Of a DNA stretch of 64,000 nt, positions 52,791-62,779 are shown piece after piece. The translations under genes and the position numbers were made by a program. The stretch's first letter is position 1; each line of letters starts with the position of its first letter. Location of the stretch: assembly GCA_963836735.1 (NCBI GenBank), contig CAWIKP010000010.1:1-64000 (forward strand), in the 5' to 3' direction. The notes beneath the pieces are model-generated. The model saw nothing but the letters and a program-made list of their open reading frames with translations, did no database searches and was not told the DNA's origin. The DNA is from JACCXG01 sp963836735 (GTDB lineage: Bacteria; Acidobacteriota; Vicinamibacteria; Vicinamibacterales; 2-12-FULL-66-21).

Positions 52791-53192
52791 GTGGCGCAGA
52801 TCAACTACCTCGCGGTCCTGACCGCGGCGATCTCGGCGTTCGTGATTGGGGGACTCTGGTATTCACCCGCCCTGTTCCATCGGGCCTGGATGTCGGCCAA
52901 CGGGTTCACGGAGGCCGACCTGGCCAAAGGCGGCGCGGCGAAGATCTTCGGGATCGCCTTCGTGCTCGCACTGCTGATGGCCATGAATCTGGCGGCGTTT
53001 CTGTCCGGCCCGGAGACGACGGTTGCGTGGGGAACGGCGGCCGGAGCGCTGACCGGCCTCGGGTGGGTGGCGCCGGCGATCGCGACGGTCGCGTTGTTCG
53101 AACGGCGATCCGCCCGGTACATCGCCATCAACGGAGGCTATTTTGCGGTCGCTTTCGTCGTCATGGGGGCGATTCTCGGCTCGTGGCGTTGA
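52791..53192 (+). CDS. DUF1761 family membrane protein
   Basis: A 133-residue protein with four helices: INYLAVLTAAISAFVIGGLW, YSPALFHRAWMSANGF, KIFGIAFVLALLMAMNLAAF, GALTGLGWVAPAIATVALFE, YIAINGGYFAVAFVVMGAIL. INYLAVLxAAxxxFVIGxLWYSPxLF is the DUF1761 signature. GTG 52791 with GGAGG six bases upstream is preferred over ATG 52776, which lies before that ribosome binding site. Function is unknown. Confidence 0.9.
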   Translation: MAQINYLAVLTAAISAFVIGGLWYSPALFHRAWMSANGFTEADLAKGGAAKIFGIAFVLALLMAMNLAAFLSGPETTVAWGTAAGALTGLGWVAPAIATVALFERRSARYIAINGGYFAVAFVVMGAILGSWR

Positions 53193-53297
53193 GAGGGCAG
53201 GCCCTGAGGCCTTAACCAGCTCGATTCTGGGTTTTTGTGTCAAATTTCCGGTCAAGGCCGTCCGCGTCGGTGCGGCGTTATCAAACAATGCGGCCTG

Positions 53298-53335
53298 GCG
53301 AGGCGGAGCCTCGAGGATCTTGGGCGCAGCCTCGC
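53298..53335 (+). repeat. REP-like palindrome
   Basis: GCGAGGC (53298-53304) pairs with GCCTCGC (53329-53335), and inside it CGAGGC-GGA-GCCTCG (53299-53313) forms a tight hairpin. It stands in the leader of the sigma factor gene, 20 bases before its ATG. Confidence 0.5.
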
Positions 53336-53354
53336 TAGGGCTACACTCTTCCCC

Positions 53355-54066
53355 ATGCCAGTGTTCCCACCGACGCGCCACTCCGTGATCGAGCGGCTGC
53401 GTACGCACGGGGAAGCCGGACGGACCGAGGCCTTTGGCGATCTGGTGGCCGGCTACTGGAAGCCGGTTTACAAGTACCTTGCGAGTGCGCTGGCGGCTCG
53501 GACCCGACGAAGCCGAGGACGCCACCCAGGCCCTGTTCGCGGAAGCGTTCGAGAACGCCTGGTTCGATCGATTCGATCCGGACAAGGCGAGGTTCCGGAC
53601 CTTCGTCCGCCTGTGCGCCGACCGGCTGGTGATGAACGCGCAGCAGGCGGCGGCGCGAATTCGGCGCGGGGGCGGCCAACGGGTCGTCAGCATCGATTTC
53701 GCCGGCGCCGAAGATGAACTTGCTGTCCAGGCGCCCGGCGTGTCCGAGGCGGAGGATTTCTTCAGACGGGAGTTCGTCCGCGCGCTGTTCGATCGCGCCG
53801 TCCGGTCGCTGCGCAGGGACTGCCTGGCGCGGGGCCGCGAGATCCACTGGCAGCTTTTCGAGCGCTACGACCTCCGCGAGGACCGCCCGAGCTATGCGGA
53901 GCTCGCCGCGGAATTCGAGCTGACACCGGGGCAGGTGACCGGCTATCTCGCGCAGGCTCGCCGCGCGTTCCGCACGCACACGATCGCTGAACTGAAGGCG
54001 CTCTGCGGCAGTGCGGAGGAATTCCGGCGCGAGGCCCGTGATCTTCTGGGGCTGGAGGTCGAATGA
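53355..54066 (+). CDS. ECF-like sigma factor paired with Ser/Thr kinase, one frameshift
   Basis: A ~237-residue sigma-70-type protein. The start RHSVIERLRTHGEAGRTEAF, GDLVAGYWKPVYKYL is typical of kinase-associated ECF factors. A shift near 53495 leads to DEAEDATQALFAEAFENAWF, DRFDPDKARFRTFVRLCADR (region 2), and RPSYAELAAEFELTPGQVTG, YLAQARRAFR (region 4 helix-turn-helix). TGA 54064-54066 overlaps the kinase ATG (ATGA). Such factors are thought to be activated by phosphorylation by the adjacent kinase. Confidence 0.82.
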
Positions 54067-55077
54067 TCTGGCTTCCCGACAGCACCGTGGACCACCTGAC
54101 GGCCGTGGCCGGCTGGCCGGAGTTCACCTCGGATCGGTACGAGGTGATCGAAGAGATCGGCCGCGGTGGCATGGGCACGGTGTATTCCGCCTTCGACACC
54201 GCGCTCGGCCGTGAAGTGGCGATCAAGATCGGCAACGCGCTGCCGTCGACGGAGCTCCAGGCCAGGCTGACGCGTGAGGCCCGGGTGATCGCGCGGCTCG
54301 AGCATCCGGGAATCGTGCCCGTGCACGACTTCGGAGTGCTGGCCGACGGCCGGCCGTTCTACGTGATGAAGCGGCTGCAGGGCCAGACCCTCGGCGCCTT
54401 CGTCCAGACCGCAGCGCCGCCGCTGGCCGAGCGCCTGCGAATCTTCGAGCGCGTCTGCGAAGCCGTGTCGTTCGCCCATGCGCACGGCATCCTTCATCGC
54501 GATCTGAAGCCTGAAAACGTCATGGTCGGCACGTTCGGCGAGGTCATGGTGATGGACTGGGGCATCGCCCGGATGCTCGACGATCGATCGGATCGGACCG
54601 GACGCGGCGCTGAAGACACGGCCGTGCCGAAGCAGGGCATGGAGACGAATGCCGGCACGGTGCTCGGGACGCCGGGCTTCATGTCGCCGGAGCAGTCGGC
54701 GAGCGCAGTGCGGATCGATCAGCGCGCCGACGTCTATGCACTCGGTGCCCTGATGTTCATGCTGCTCACGGATCAGGCCCCGCCGCACGATGCCGCGGCC
54801 GCGGTCACCGATCTGGCTCGGGCCCGCACCATTCCGCCGCCGTTGACGTCGATCTGCCGGTGCGCGCTGTCGGCAGTCGCCGTCCGATCGGTATCACACC
54901 GTGGCGAGCCTGGCTGCCGACGTCGCGCGTTTCCGGGAGCGGCAGGCCGTCAGCGTTCATGTAGAAGGGCCAATCGAACGTACGGAGCGATTCATTCGGA
55001 CCTACCAGACGCCCATCCTCCTCGTGCTCGCCTACATCGTGATGCGGGCATTGATAGCCATCTTCGCGTCGGTGTGA
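54063..55077 (+). CDS. Serine/threonine protein kinase with C-terminal membrane helix, one frameshift
   Basis: A ~338-residue PknB-type kinase: YEVIEEIGRGGMGTVYSAFD (P-loop), GREVAIKIG (catalytic Lys), REARVIARLEHPGIVPVHDF (alpha-C Glu), GILHRDLKPENVMVG (catalytic loop), VMVMDWGIAR (DWG in place of DFG) and GTPGFMSPEQ (P+1 loop). After a frame change near 54875 the tail reads RYHTVASLAADVARFRERQA, VSVHVEGPIERTERFIRTYQ and one membrane helix TPILLVLAYIVMRALIAIFA. It is coupled to the sigma factor gene. The short C-terminus has no extracellular sensor domain, so input must come from elsewhere. Confidence 0.87.
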
Positions 55078-55106
55078 GCCCGGCGCTCGACTCGAAAGGG
55101 TGAATC

Positions 55107-55493
55107 GTGAGCAAGCCTGTGCTTGGACTGATACTCGGCGGGATTCTCGGGATCTTCGACGGGCTCACCGCCCTCTTCTCAGCCCCCGCAGTCGCGCCGC
55201 AGATCGTCGGCATCGTCATTGGTTCCACGTTCAAGGGACTGGTAGTCGGGGCGCTGGCGGGATGGTTCGCGCGGAAGGTCCACTCGGTACCGGCCGGCAT
55301 TCTTTTCGGCTTGGCCGCCGGGGCGTTCTTCGCATTCCTCGTCGCGGCGATGCCGCAGCCGACAGGCGAACACTATTACCTGGAGATCATCCTTCCTGGC
55401 AGCGTGCTCGGCCTGATCGTCGGCTACGCCACGCAGAGGTACGGAGTGCCCATGGCGACCGGGGCGGCCATGCACAAGAGCGGGCGGGTCTGA
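55107..55493 (+). CDS. Four-helix membrane protein of unknown function
   Basis: A 128-residue hydrophobic protein: LGLILGGILGIFDGLTALFS, APQIVGIVIGSTFKGLVVGA, LAGWFARKV, AGILFGLAAGAFFAFLVAAM, YYLEIILPGSVLGLIVGYAT. Regular Gly spacing suggests tightly packed helices. GTG 55107 is the start. The last codons overlap a hairpin at 55482-55503, so the stop codon lies in its loop. No family recognised. Confidence 0.7.
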   Translation: MSKPVLGLILGGILGIFDGLTALFSAPAVAPQIVGIVIGSTFKGLVVGALAGWFARKVHSVPAGILFGLAAGAFFAFLVAAMPQPTGEHYYLEIILPGSVLGLIVGYATQRYGVPMATGAAMHKSGRV

Positions 55494-55503
55494 AAACCCG
55501 CCC
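55482..55503 (+). terminator. GGGCGGGT hairpin around a stop codon
   Basis: GGGCGGGT (55482-55489), loop CTGAAA, ACCCGCCC (55496-55503) is a perfect 8-bp GC-rich stem; the loop holds the TGA of the upstream gene. A second partial copy, GGGCGGGTCTTTAGACCC, follows at 55517-55534. No U-run follows, so it is either a weak terminator or a dispersed GGGCGGGTCT repeat of the kind common in environmental genomes. Confidence 0.45.
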
Positions 55504-55741
55504 CTACACAACACCGGGCGGGTCTTTAGACCCAGCCACGATCATGCCGCCGCGGGCGGGTGTGTCGAATCAGGGCCAGACCCACTCGGCCCTTCCAGTT
55601 GACAGGTCAGCACGAACCCTGGTCGCTCCGTCCCTTCCGCTCGTTCCCCCGGCAGAGCAGTGAGAACATACTCAACGCTTACGACGCTCATCCCGTCTCA
55701 CGTCGGAGATCGATGACCCTGGTGTCGGCAAAGGAGCGGGC

Positions 55742-58144
55742 ATGCTATCGAACGTGTTGCGTGACGCACGCTACAGCCTGCGTCAACTGAGGAAGAGCCC
55801 TGGCTTCAGCGTAGTCGCCATACTTACGCTGGCGATTGGCATCGGCGCCGCCAGCGCGATGTTCAGCGTCGTCAACAGTGTGATCCTGCGTCCGCTGCCA
55901 TATCCGGAGCCCGAAGCCCTGGTCCGCGTCGTCGAGATCGTCCCGCAGTTCGGCCGATTCTCGGTGGCGCCCGCGACGTTTCTCGACTGGCGCGCGCAGA
56001 ATGCCGTATTCGAGCACATCGCCGCGTACAGCGGGGGCAGCGGCACCTTCGTCGATGCGAGCGGTCCCGAGCGGCTCGCCAGCGGAGCGGTGTCGTGGGA
56101 CCTCTTCGAATTGCTCCGGGTCGCGCCCGCACTTGGCCGTGGATTCAGGCCGGAAGAAGACCTGCCGGGGAAGGCCAACGTGATCGTCTTGAGCCACAAC
56201 CTGTGGCAGCGCCGGTTCGGCGGCGATCCGGGTGTTCTCGGCCGGTCGATCGCGCTCAACGGCGCGCCGTTCACGATCGTGGGAGTGATGCCGGCGGGCT
56301 TCACCTTTCCCTCCCGACAGATCGAGTACTGGGTGCCGATCGCGCTGAACCCGGCGAATGCGACCCGTGGCGGACATTTCCTCGGTGTCGTGGCCCGGCT
56401 GAAACAAGGCGTCTCCGCGGCGCGGGCCGACGCCGAGATGCGGGCGATCTCCGAGCGCCTGGCACTGCAGTATCCCGAGGCGAGCGCGAAGGAATCGGCC
56501 GAGGTCAAGAGCCTTCACGAGGCGGCCGTCGGCGACGTCCGTCCTGCTTTGCTGATCCTGCTCGCGGCCGTTGGCGTGGTCGTCCTCATCGCCTGCGCCA
56601 ACGTCGCCAACCTCCTGCTCGTGCGCGGCGTCGTCCGCGCCAGGGAGGTCGCAATCCGAACGGCGCTGGGAGCCGCCCGGCGGCGGCTCGTCGCCCAGAT
56701 GCTGGTCGAGAGCCTGATCATCTCGCTTGCTGGAGGTGCGCTCGGCGTTCTGCTGGCTTCTGTCGCCATCGCTCCCGTTCAAGCGCTCAGCGCAGGCAGT
56801 CTCCCGAGAGCCGACGGCATCTCGATCGATGGTCGCGTCCTGATCTTCTCCCTGTTGCTGGCGGTCGCGACCGGGGCGCTGTTTGGCCTCGCACCCGCCT
56901 GGTTTGCCGGCCGTGGCAGTGTAGTGGAGATACTGAAGGAGGGCGGCCGATCCTCGACGGGAACGGGCGGCCGCTGGGCGCGGAGCGTACTGCTCGTCAA
57001 GGAAGTTGCGCTCTCAGTCGTTCTCCTGGTCGGCGCGATTCTTCTGCTGCGCAGCTTCGCGCAGCTGACCGACGTGAACCCCGGTTTCCAGCCCGAACGC
57101 GCGCTGGCGTTCCGCGTGGCGCTGCCCAACACGACATACCAGGAAGACCATCAGCGGATTGCCTTCTACGAGCGACTCCTCGATCGGCTCGGAGCGCTGC
57201 CCCAGGTCACCGCCGCAGGGGTTGTCCAGTCGCTGCCGATGCGTGGTGACTACACGCTCTCGTTTACAGTGCGGGGCAGGCCGCCGGCCGCGCCAGGGGA
57301 AGAGACGTCAGCCAACCACCGGTCCATCAGCCCCGACTACTTCAAAGCGCTCGGAGTGCCGCTCGTGCGGGGCCGACCGTTCACGTTGCGCGACGCCGAG
57401 AAGACCCCGATGGTCGCCATCGTCGATCAGGCGTTCGTCGATCGCTACTTCCCGCGCGAGGAGCCGATCGGGCAGGGCATCGACATCGGCAATGGCACCG
57501 ACGGGTTCTACGAGATCGTCGGCGTCGCCGGCAACGTCCACCACGGCGGGCTCGACATCGATCCGAACCCGACGATGTATGTGCCGTTCAAGCAGGATGT
57601 CTTCAGCTCCGTCTGGGTCGTGGCCCGGACCAGCGGCGACCCGGCACAGCTCGGCCCGCTCGCGCGGCAGGCGGTACAAGCCGTCGATCCCGTCATGCCG
57701 GCTTTCGCGATGACGCCGATGGCCGGCGTGGTGAGCGATTCGATCGCCGGCCGGCGCTTCTCGCTGCTGCTCCTGATGCTGTTCGCGGCCGTCGCCGTGT
57801 TTCTCGCCGCGGTGGGTCTGTACGGGGTGGTTGCGTACTCGGTCAGCCAGCGAACCCAGGAGATCGGCGTCCGCATGGCGATCGGGGCGGAGCGTGGCCA
57901 CGTTCTGTCGATGGTGCTCAGGGAGGGCATGAAGCTGGCGCTCGTCGGCGTCGCGATCGGGCTGATCGGTGCGGCGGCGCTTTCGGGCCTGCTCTCGAAG
58001 ATGCTCTTCCACGTCACGCCCGGCGATCCGGTCAGCTACGTCGTCACGGCAGCGCTGCTGCTGGCGATCGCGGGGCTCGCGTGCTTCATCCCGGCGCTGC
58101 GCGCCACCAGGGTCGATCCGATCGTTGCCCTTAGACAGGGGTGA
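55742..58144 (+). CDS. ADOP-type ABC transporter permease, intact, no N-terminal extension
   Basis: A complete 800-residue permease. It starts LSNVLRDARYSLRQLRKSPG and goes straight into FSVVAILTLAIGIGAASAMF, lacking the ADOP extension. Blocks include RFGGDPGVLGRSIALNGAPF, AREVAIRTALGAARRRLVAQ, VSQRTQEIGVRMAIGAERGH and the end RATRVDPIVALRQG. AAAGGAG at 55731-55737 supports ATG 55742. No PadR gene or ATPase adjoins it. The stop is followed immediately by the inverted GGTTCAG array. Confidence 0.93.
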   Translation: MLSNVLRDARYSLRQLRKSPGFSVVAILTLAIGIGAASAMFSVVNSVILRPLPYPEPEALVRVVEIVPQFGRFSVAPATFLDWRAQNAVFEHIAAYSGGSGTFVDASGPERLASGAVSWDLFELLRVAPALGRGFRPEEDLPGKANVIVLSHNLWQRRFGGDPGVLGRSIALNGAPFTIVGVMPAGFTFPSRQIEYWVPIALNPANATRGGHFLGVVARLKQGVSAARADAEMRAISERLALQYPEASAKESAEVKSLHEAAVGDVRPALLILLAAVGVVVLIACANVANLLLVRGVVRAREVAIRTALGAARRRLVAQMLVESLIISLAGGALGVLLASVAIAPVQALSAGSLPRADGISIDGRVLIFSLLLAVATGALFGLAPAWFAGRGSVVEILKEGGRSSTGTGGRWARSVLLVKEVALSVVLLVGAILLLRSFAQLTDVNPGFQPERALAFRVALPNTTYQEDHQRIAFYERLLDRLGALPQVTAAGVVQSLPMRGDYTLSFTVRGRPPAAPGEETSANHRSISPDYFKALGVPLVRGRPFTLRDAEKTPMVAIVDQAFVDRYFPREEPIGQGIDIGNGTDGFYEIVGVAGNVHHGGLDIDPNPTMYVPFKQDVFSSVWVVARTSGDPAQLGPLARQAVQAVDPVMPAFAMTPMAGVVSDSIAGRRFSLLLLMLFAAVAVFLAAVGLYGVVAYSVSQRTQEIGVRMAIGAERGHVLSMVLREGMKLALVGVAIGLIGAAALSGLLSKMLFHVTPGDPVSYVVTAALLLAIAGLACFIPALRATRVDPIVALRQG

Positions 58145-58148
58145 AATT

Positions 58149-58430
58149 GGTTCCGGGTTCAGGGTGCCGGGTTCAGGGTTCGGTTCAGGGTTCAGGGTTC
58201 GGTTCAGGGTTCTCGGTTCGGTTCAGGGTTCTCGGTTCCGGGTGCTTCGGGCATTCCCCAGCGCATGAGACGCCGAACTGAGCAACGAACCCGGAACCCT
58301 GAACCGAACCCTGAACCCTCGAACCGAACCCTGAACCCTCGAACCGAACCCTGAACCCGGCAACCCTGAACCCTGCACCCTGAACCCGGAACCCCTGAAC
58401 CCGGCACCCCTGAACCCGGAACCCCCGAGC
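58149..58430 (+). repeat. Giant inverted array of GGTTCAG / CTGAACC words
   Basis: The left arm (58149-58242) is made of GGTTC, GGTTCAGGGTTC and TTCGGTTCAGGG words; the right arm (58286-58430) is made of the complements GAACCC, CCTGAACCGAACC and CCTGAACCCTCG. The 43-base centre contains GCATTCCCCAGCGCATGAG. The array fills the entire space between two convergent genes and could fold into a near-continuous ~90-bp stem. Unit length varies from 6 to 14 bases, so it grew by slippage. It does not match CRISPR geometry. Confidence 0.8.
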
Positions 58431-58431
58431 C

Positions 58432-61268
58432 CTACTTCTCGGGGAACAGCACCACCTTCACGTAGCGATTCGTGTCGAGATATGCCCGGGCCGCATCGCG
58501 CAGGATCGGTGCGCTCAAGCCATCGTAGATGGAGCGCAGCGTCGCGGGATCCGAGACCGGTTCATCGTACTGATAGGCGAACGCCAGCTGACTCAGAAGA
58601 TGGCCGTTCTGCCGGCTGTCGGTTTCGAGATCCCGTCGTAAGGCCGCCTGGGCATCGGCCACCTGGCCGGTGCTGGGACCGTTGGCCTTGAACTCGTCGA
58701 CCACTACGAAGAGCGCCTTGATCGAGATCCTGCGTCCGTGCCGGATCGCAGGCGAACGAGATGGTCACGCGGTACTCCTCGGCCGGCCGTTTCGTGAACT
58801 CCGGCACCACGCTGACGCCATACGTTCCGCCGAGATCCTCACGAAGCACGCGCTGGAGGTTGCCGGCGAGCGTGTTCGCCATCGTGCGGAGGATGACACG
58901 GCTCTTTTCGTTGTTCTGGAACGGGCCCGTGAAGATGACCCCGACCTGGCTTCGCGGCGTGCTGCCGCGAGTGATCTCCTTCTCGACGACACCGGACGGA
59001 GGGCGGATGCCCACGTCGCGTCCGGTTTCCTTCCTGTTCAGCGCAGGGAGGCTGCCAAGATAGCGTTCGACCAGCGGTTTGATGGTGGGCAGGTCGAAAC
59101 TTCCCACGAACACGAAGGTGAAGTCGCTGGCGTCCGCGTAGCGCTCCTTGTAGAACTTCAACGACTTCTCGAGGTTCATCTGCTTGACGAATCCCGGGCT
59201 CATCGGCTGTGCGCGGAGATGGTTCTGGGTGACCGCAGCGTTGAGCGCGTCCTCGAACGCCGCGTCGGGCAAGGCTTGACGATTGGCCAGCGCGGCATTG
59301 AGCTGACCCGTCGCGGCCTGAAACGCCTCGGCGTCGGCCCGCGGCTGGGTGAACGTCAGGTAGATCAGCTGAAACATCGTTTCGAGATCGCGCCGCAGCG
59401 CCCGGCCGCCCATGCCTTCGAACATCTCGTCGATGTCGGGCCGGACGAACGCGACCTTGCCCGCCAGCTTCTTGCTCAGGTCGATGGCCGAGAGGGACCC
59501 GAGGCCGCCTTCGGCCACGACGCGGTCCGCGGTCTCCGCCGCGACGAAGTCCTGATCCGGTGCCAATGAAGTGCCGCCAGGGCTGAAGGCCCGGAAGAGC
59601 ACTTCATCCTGCTTGAAGGTCGTGGGATCGAGAATGACGCGCACGCCGTTCGAGAGCGTCCATTCGGTGACGCCGGCAGGCTTGGTGCCGGTCTTCGCGA
59701 TCGCGCCGGGCTTCGGCACCGCTTCGAGCAGTGGCTTGTTGCTGACCGTGTCGACGTATGCGGTCAGCGGACCGCCTCCGGCGCTCTTGAGGACGGCCGC
59801 GAGCTTCGCCTCGTCTGGCACGGCCACGCCGGCTTTCCTGGGCGCAGTCACCGCGACCACGCGATTGCGGTCCGGGACCCATTCCCGCGCCAGCGCGTTG
59901 ATGTCGGCGAGGGTGATCTCCGGCAGGAATCGCTGGACCAGGCCGTTCTCGTAAGCGATGCCGGGGATCGGCTCCTGCTGCATGAAATTGCGGATGTACT
60001 CGTCGGCGAGCGAGACCGACGTGTGCTCGTCGTTCGAGGCGGCGAGCTGCGCGAACGCCTGCGTGTACCCGAGCCGGTAGCGATCGAGCTCGGTTTGCGT
60101 GAAGCCGAATCGTGCCACACGGTCGGCCTCGGTGAAGAGGGCAGCGAGCCCCTTCTCGACGCCGCCGCCCACTACCAGGGCGCTCAGACTCGTCGCCTCT
60201 GCTGACTTGACGAACAGCCCGCGGTTGGTATTCGCGTCGAGGAACGGCGCATCCGGCTTCTGCGCCATCTCGTCGAGCCGTGCCGAGAGCAGGCCGGCGA
60301 ACACCCGCTCGATCGTCTGCTGGCGATACGCTGCCGACCGTCGTCTGATCCCGCGCGGCCATCACGCTCGACACGCTGACGGTGGTCGCGGTGGCTTCCG
60401 GATCGGTCGCCACGACGTACCTCGTGCCCGGATGATCGGGAACGTCGAAGTTCTGCCTCGGGCGCGGCGAGACGGCGGCGGGAATGCTCCCGAATCGTGA
60501 TCTGATCAGCGCCTCGATTTTCGCCGGCTCGAAGTCGCCGACGGCGATCACCGCCATCAGGTCCGGTCGATACCAGTCGCTGTAGAACTTCTTCAAACGG
60601 TCGTAGGTGAACGACCGGATGATCTCGGGCGTCCCGATCGGAAGGCGATTGGCGTAGCGGGAGTCCTTGAGCAGCACGGGGAGCTGCGCGTCGAGCATCC
60701 GTGCGCCGGGCCCGAGGCCGACCCGCCATTCCTCGAGGATGACGCCGCGTTCCTTGTCGACCTCGTCGTTATCGAAGGACACGGCGTGAGCCCAGTCCTC
60801 CAGGATCAGGAACGATCGGTCGATCACCGCCGCATCGTCGGTGGGAATCTGCAGCTGGAACACCGTCTGGTCGAAGCTGGTGTTGGCGTTGATGTGGGCC
60901 CCGAAGCGCATGCCGGTCGACTGCAGGAATGCGACCACGTCCTGTTTCGGGAAGTGGCGGGTGCCGTTGAAACACATGTGCTCGACGAAGTGCGCCAGGC
61001 CCCGCTGGTCGTCGTCTTCGAGAATCGATCCGGCGTTCACCACCAGCCGCAGCTCGGCCCGGCGCTCCGGCTGGTTGTTGGCGCGAAGGTAGTAGCGCAG
61101 GCCGTTCGGCAGCGTCCCGACGGTAATACGGGGATCGACGGGGACGGGGGCGGTCAGGGGAACGTTCTGCGGGCCGGTCGTGACCGCGCGCTGGGCGGTG
61201 GCTACCAGTCCGGTGGCCGCGACGATCAGCGCGAACACCATCAACGACGCGCGGTTGCGAAGGCTCAT
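58432..61268 (-). CDS. M16 family zinc peptidase (pitrilysin-type, double module), two frameshifts
   Basis: A ~945-residue secreted protease (signal SLMVFALIVAATGLVATAQ). The first module carries the inverted zinc site HFVEHMCFNGTRHFP (HxxEH) and the downstream glutamate region EVDKERGVILEEWR. The second, inactive-type module starts near TEWTLSNGVRVILDPTTFKQ. Frame changes near 60330 and 58735 split it into three pieces that read continuously: VSSVMAARDQTTVGS to RQQTIERVFAGLLSARLDEM, and PARTQDLDQGAL to VVVDEFKANGPSTGQVADAQ. GGAG precedes ATG 61268. Probable role: periplasmic peptide degradation. Confidence 0.9.
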
Positions 61269-61420
61269 GAAAAGCTCCAAGGTGCCAAGGTTTGCCTGGT
61301 AAGACGGGCAGCCGGCGGCGGCCGTCCCCACGGCAACAAATATCATTTCATACCGGGTCGGCCGGCGTGACGAATCCGGTGGGGAGCCGGCTCTTCAGAC
61401 CCGCCCGAATCCCGCATAAA

Positions 61421-62755
61421 ATGCCGGCGATGACCTACCGTGCAGGCTTCTCGACAATCGCGATCTGGATGTGTGCCCTCGGTGTGCTCGCGGCCGACGA
61501 CTGGCCGACCTGGCGTGGGCCCCAGGCCTCGGGTGTGTCGTCCGAGCAATCGCTGCCGACGAGGTGGAGTGCGACCGACAACGTCGCGTGGAAGGCGCCG
61601 CTCGCCGGCGCGGGAATTTCGACGCCAATCGTGAGCGGCGATCGGGTGTTCGTCACGTCACAGCTTGGCACCGGCATCAGCCGCCAGGGACCTCGGCTCG
61701 TGCAGGGGAGCGACGCCGCGGCGATGGGGGAGAAGGCGCTGGGCGGCGCCAAGGCGGCCGACCCGTCCAAAACAATCTTCATCGTCGAAGCGTTCTCACG
61801 AACCACAGGGGCGCGTGTGTGGGAGCGCAGGATCGAGGCGGAAGGGGAATTGACGCCGACGCACGAGAAGCACAACCTCGCCACGCCAAGTCCCGTGACC
61901 GACGGCAGGCAGGTCTTCGCCCTTTTCGGGACGGGCCAGATCGTCGCGCTCAATCAGGATGGGTCGGTCGCCTGGCAGCGGCACCTCGGCAAGGACTACG
62001 CGCCGTTCGACGTCCAGTGGGGGCACGGCAGTTCCCCCGTTGTCTATAACGACAGCCTCCTCCTGCTCTGCGATCATCCGTCCTCTTCGTATCTGCTTTC
62101 ACTCGACGCACGGACCGGCAAGGAACGGTGGAAGGCCGACCGCGGCAAGGGTCGCTCCTCGTACAGCACGCCGTTGATCGTTCCGGGCAAGAGGGGCGAC
62201 GAAGTGATCGTGAATTCGAGCGAGCGCCTCGACGCGTACGACGCCCGGACCGGAGCGCACCTCTGGTATACCGGCGATGCGAACCGCTTTCCGGTGCCAT
62301 CAGCGGTCTTTCACGACGGCATCATCTACACGAGCCGCGGGTATCGCAGCGGGCCCTACATGGCCATCAGGCCGGGTGGCCGCGGTGACATCTCGTCGAC
62401 ACACGTCGTGTGGACGGTGCCGACCGGTGCGCCCTATGTCTCGTCGCTGTTGCACTACGAGGGCATCGTCTACATGGCGAACGACGTCGGAGTCCTTACG
62501 GCCGTGGACGCGAAAACCGGGGAACGAGTCTGGCAGCAGCGGGTGGACGGCGTGTTCTCGGCTTCGCCGGTCGGCGGCGGTGGCCACGTGTATTTCGTCA
62601 GCGAGAACGGCGACACCGTCGTCGTCAAGGCCGGGCGCACCCCGGCGATTGTCGCCAGGAACGCCATCGCCGAACGCGCGCTGGCGTCGCCGGCAATTTC
62701 AAACGGACGTCTGTTCATCCGGACCGATGACCACCTGTTCGCGGTCGGGAAGTAG
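61421..62755 (+). CDS. PQQ-like beta-propeller (BamB-type repeat) secreted protein
   Basis: A 444-residue protein with signal peptide (FSTIAIWMCALGVLAAD) and a propeller opening DWPTWRGPQASGVSSEQSLP. Blades show the PQQ/Trp-docking pattern: ALNQDGSVAWQRHLGKDYAP, SLDARTGKERWKADRGKGRS, AYDARTGAHLWYTGDANRFP, AVDAKTGERVWQQRVDGVFS. The PxWRGPxxxGxS start is common in planctomycete and acidobacterial PQQ-like proteins. These do not usually bind PQQ. ATG 61421 or 61430 may be used; no strong ribosome binding site distinguishes them. It is divergent from the M16 peptidase. Confidence 0.88.
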   Translation: MPAMTYRAGFSTIAIWMCALGVLAADDWPTWRGPQASGVSSEQSLPTRWSATDNVAWKAPLAGAGISTPIVSGDRVFVTSQLGTGISRQGPRLVQGSDAAAMGEKALGGAKAADPSKTIFIVEAFSRTTGARVWERRIEAEGELTPTHEKHNLATPSPVTDGRQVFALFGTGQIVALNQDGSVAWQRHLGKDYAPFDVQWGHGSSPVVYNDSLLLLCDHPSSSYLLSLDARTGKERWKADRGKGRSSYSTPLIVPGKRGDEVIVNSSERLDAYDARTGAHLWYTGDANRFPVPSAVFHDGIIYTSRGYRSGPYMAIRPGGRGDISSTHVVWTVPTGAPYVSSLLHYEGIVYMANDVGVLTAVDAKTGERVWQQRVDGVFSASPVGGGGHVYFVSENGDTVVVKAGRTPAIVARNAIAERALASPAISNGRLFIRTDDHLFAVGK

Positions 62756-62779
62756 CGCCATCGAAGCGGGAACGCCGGT

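Noticed and set aside
58149..58430. Repeat array considered as CRISPR or telomere-like sequence
   Set aside because: Unit lengths vary from 6 to 14 bases, there are no unique spacers, and the two halves are inverted; no cas genes are nearby.
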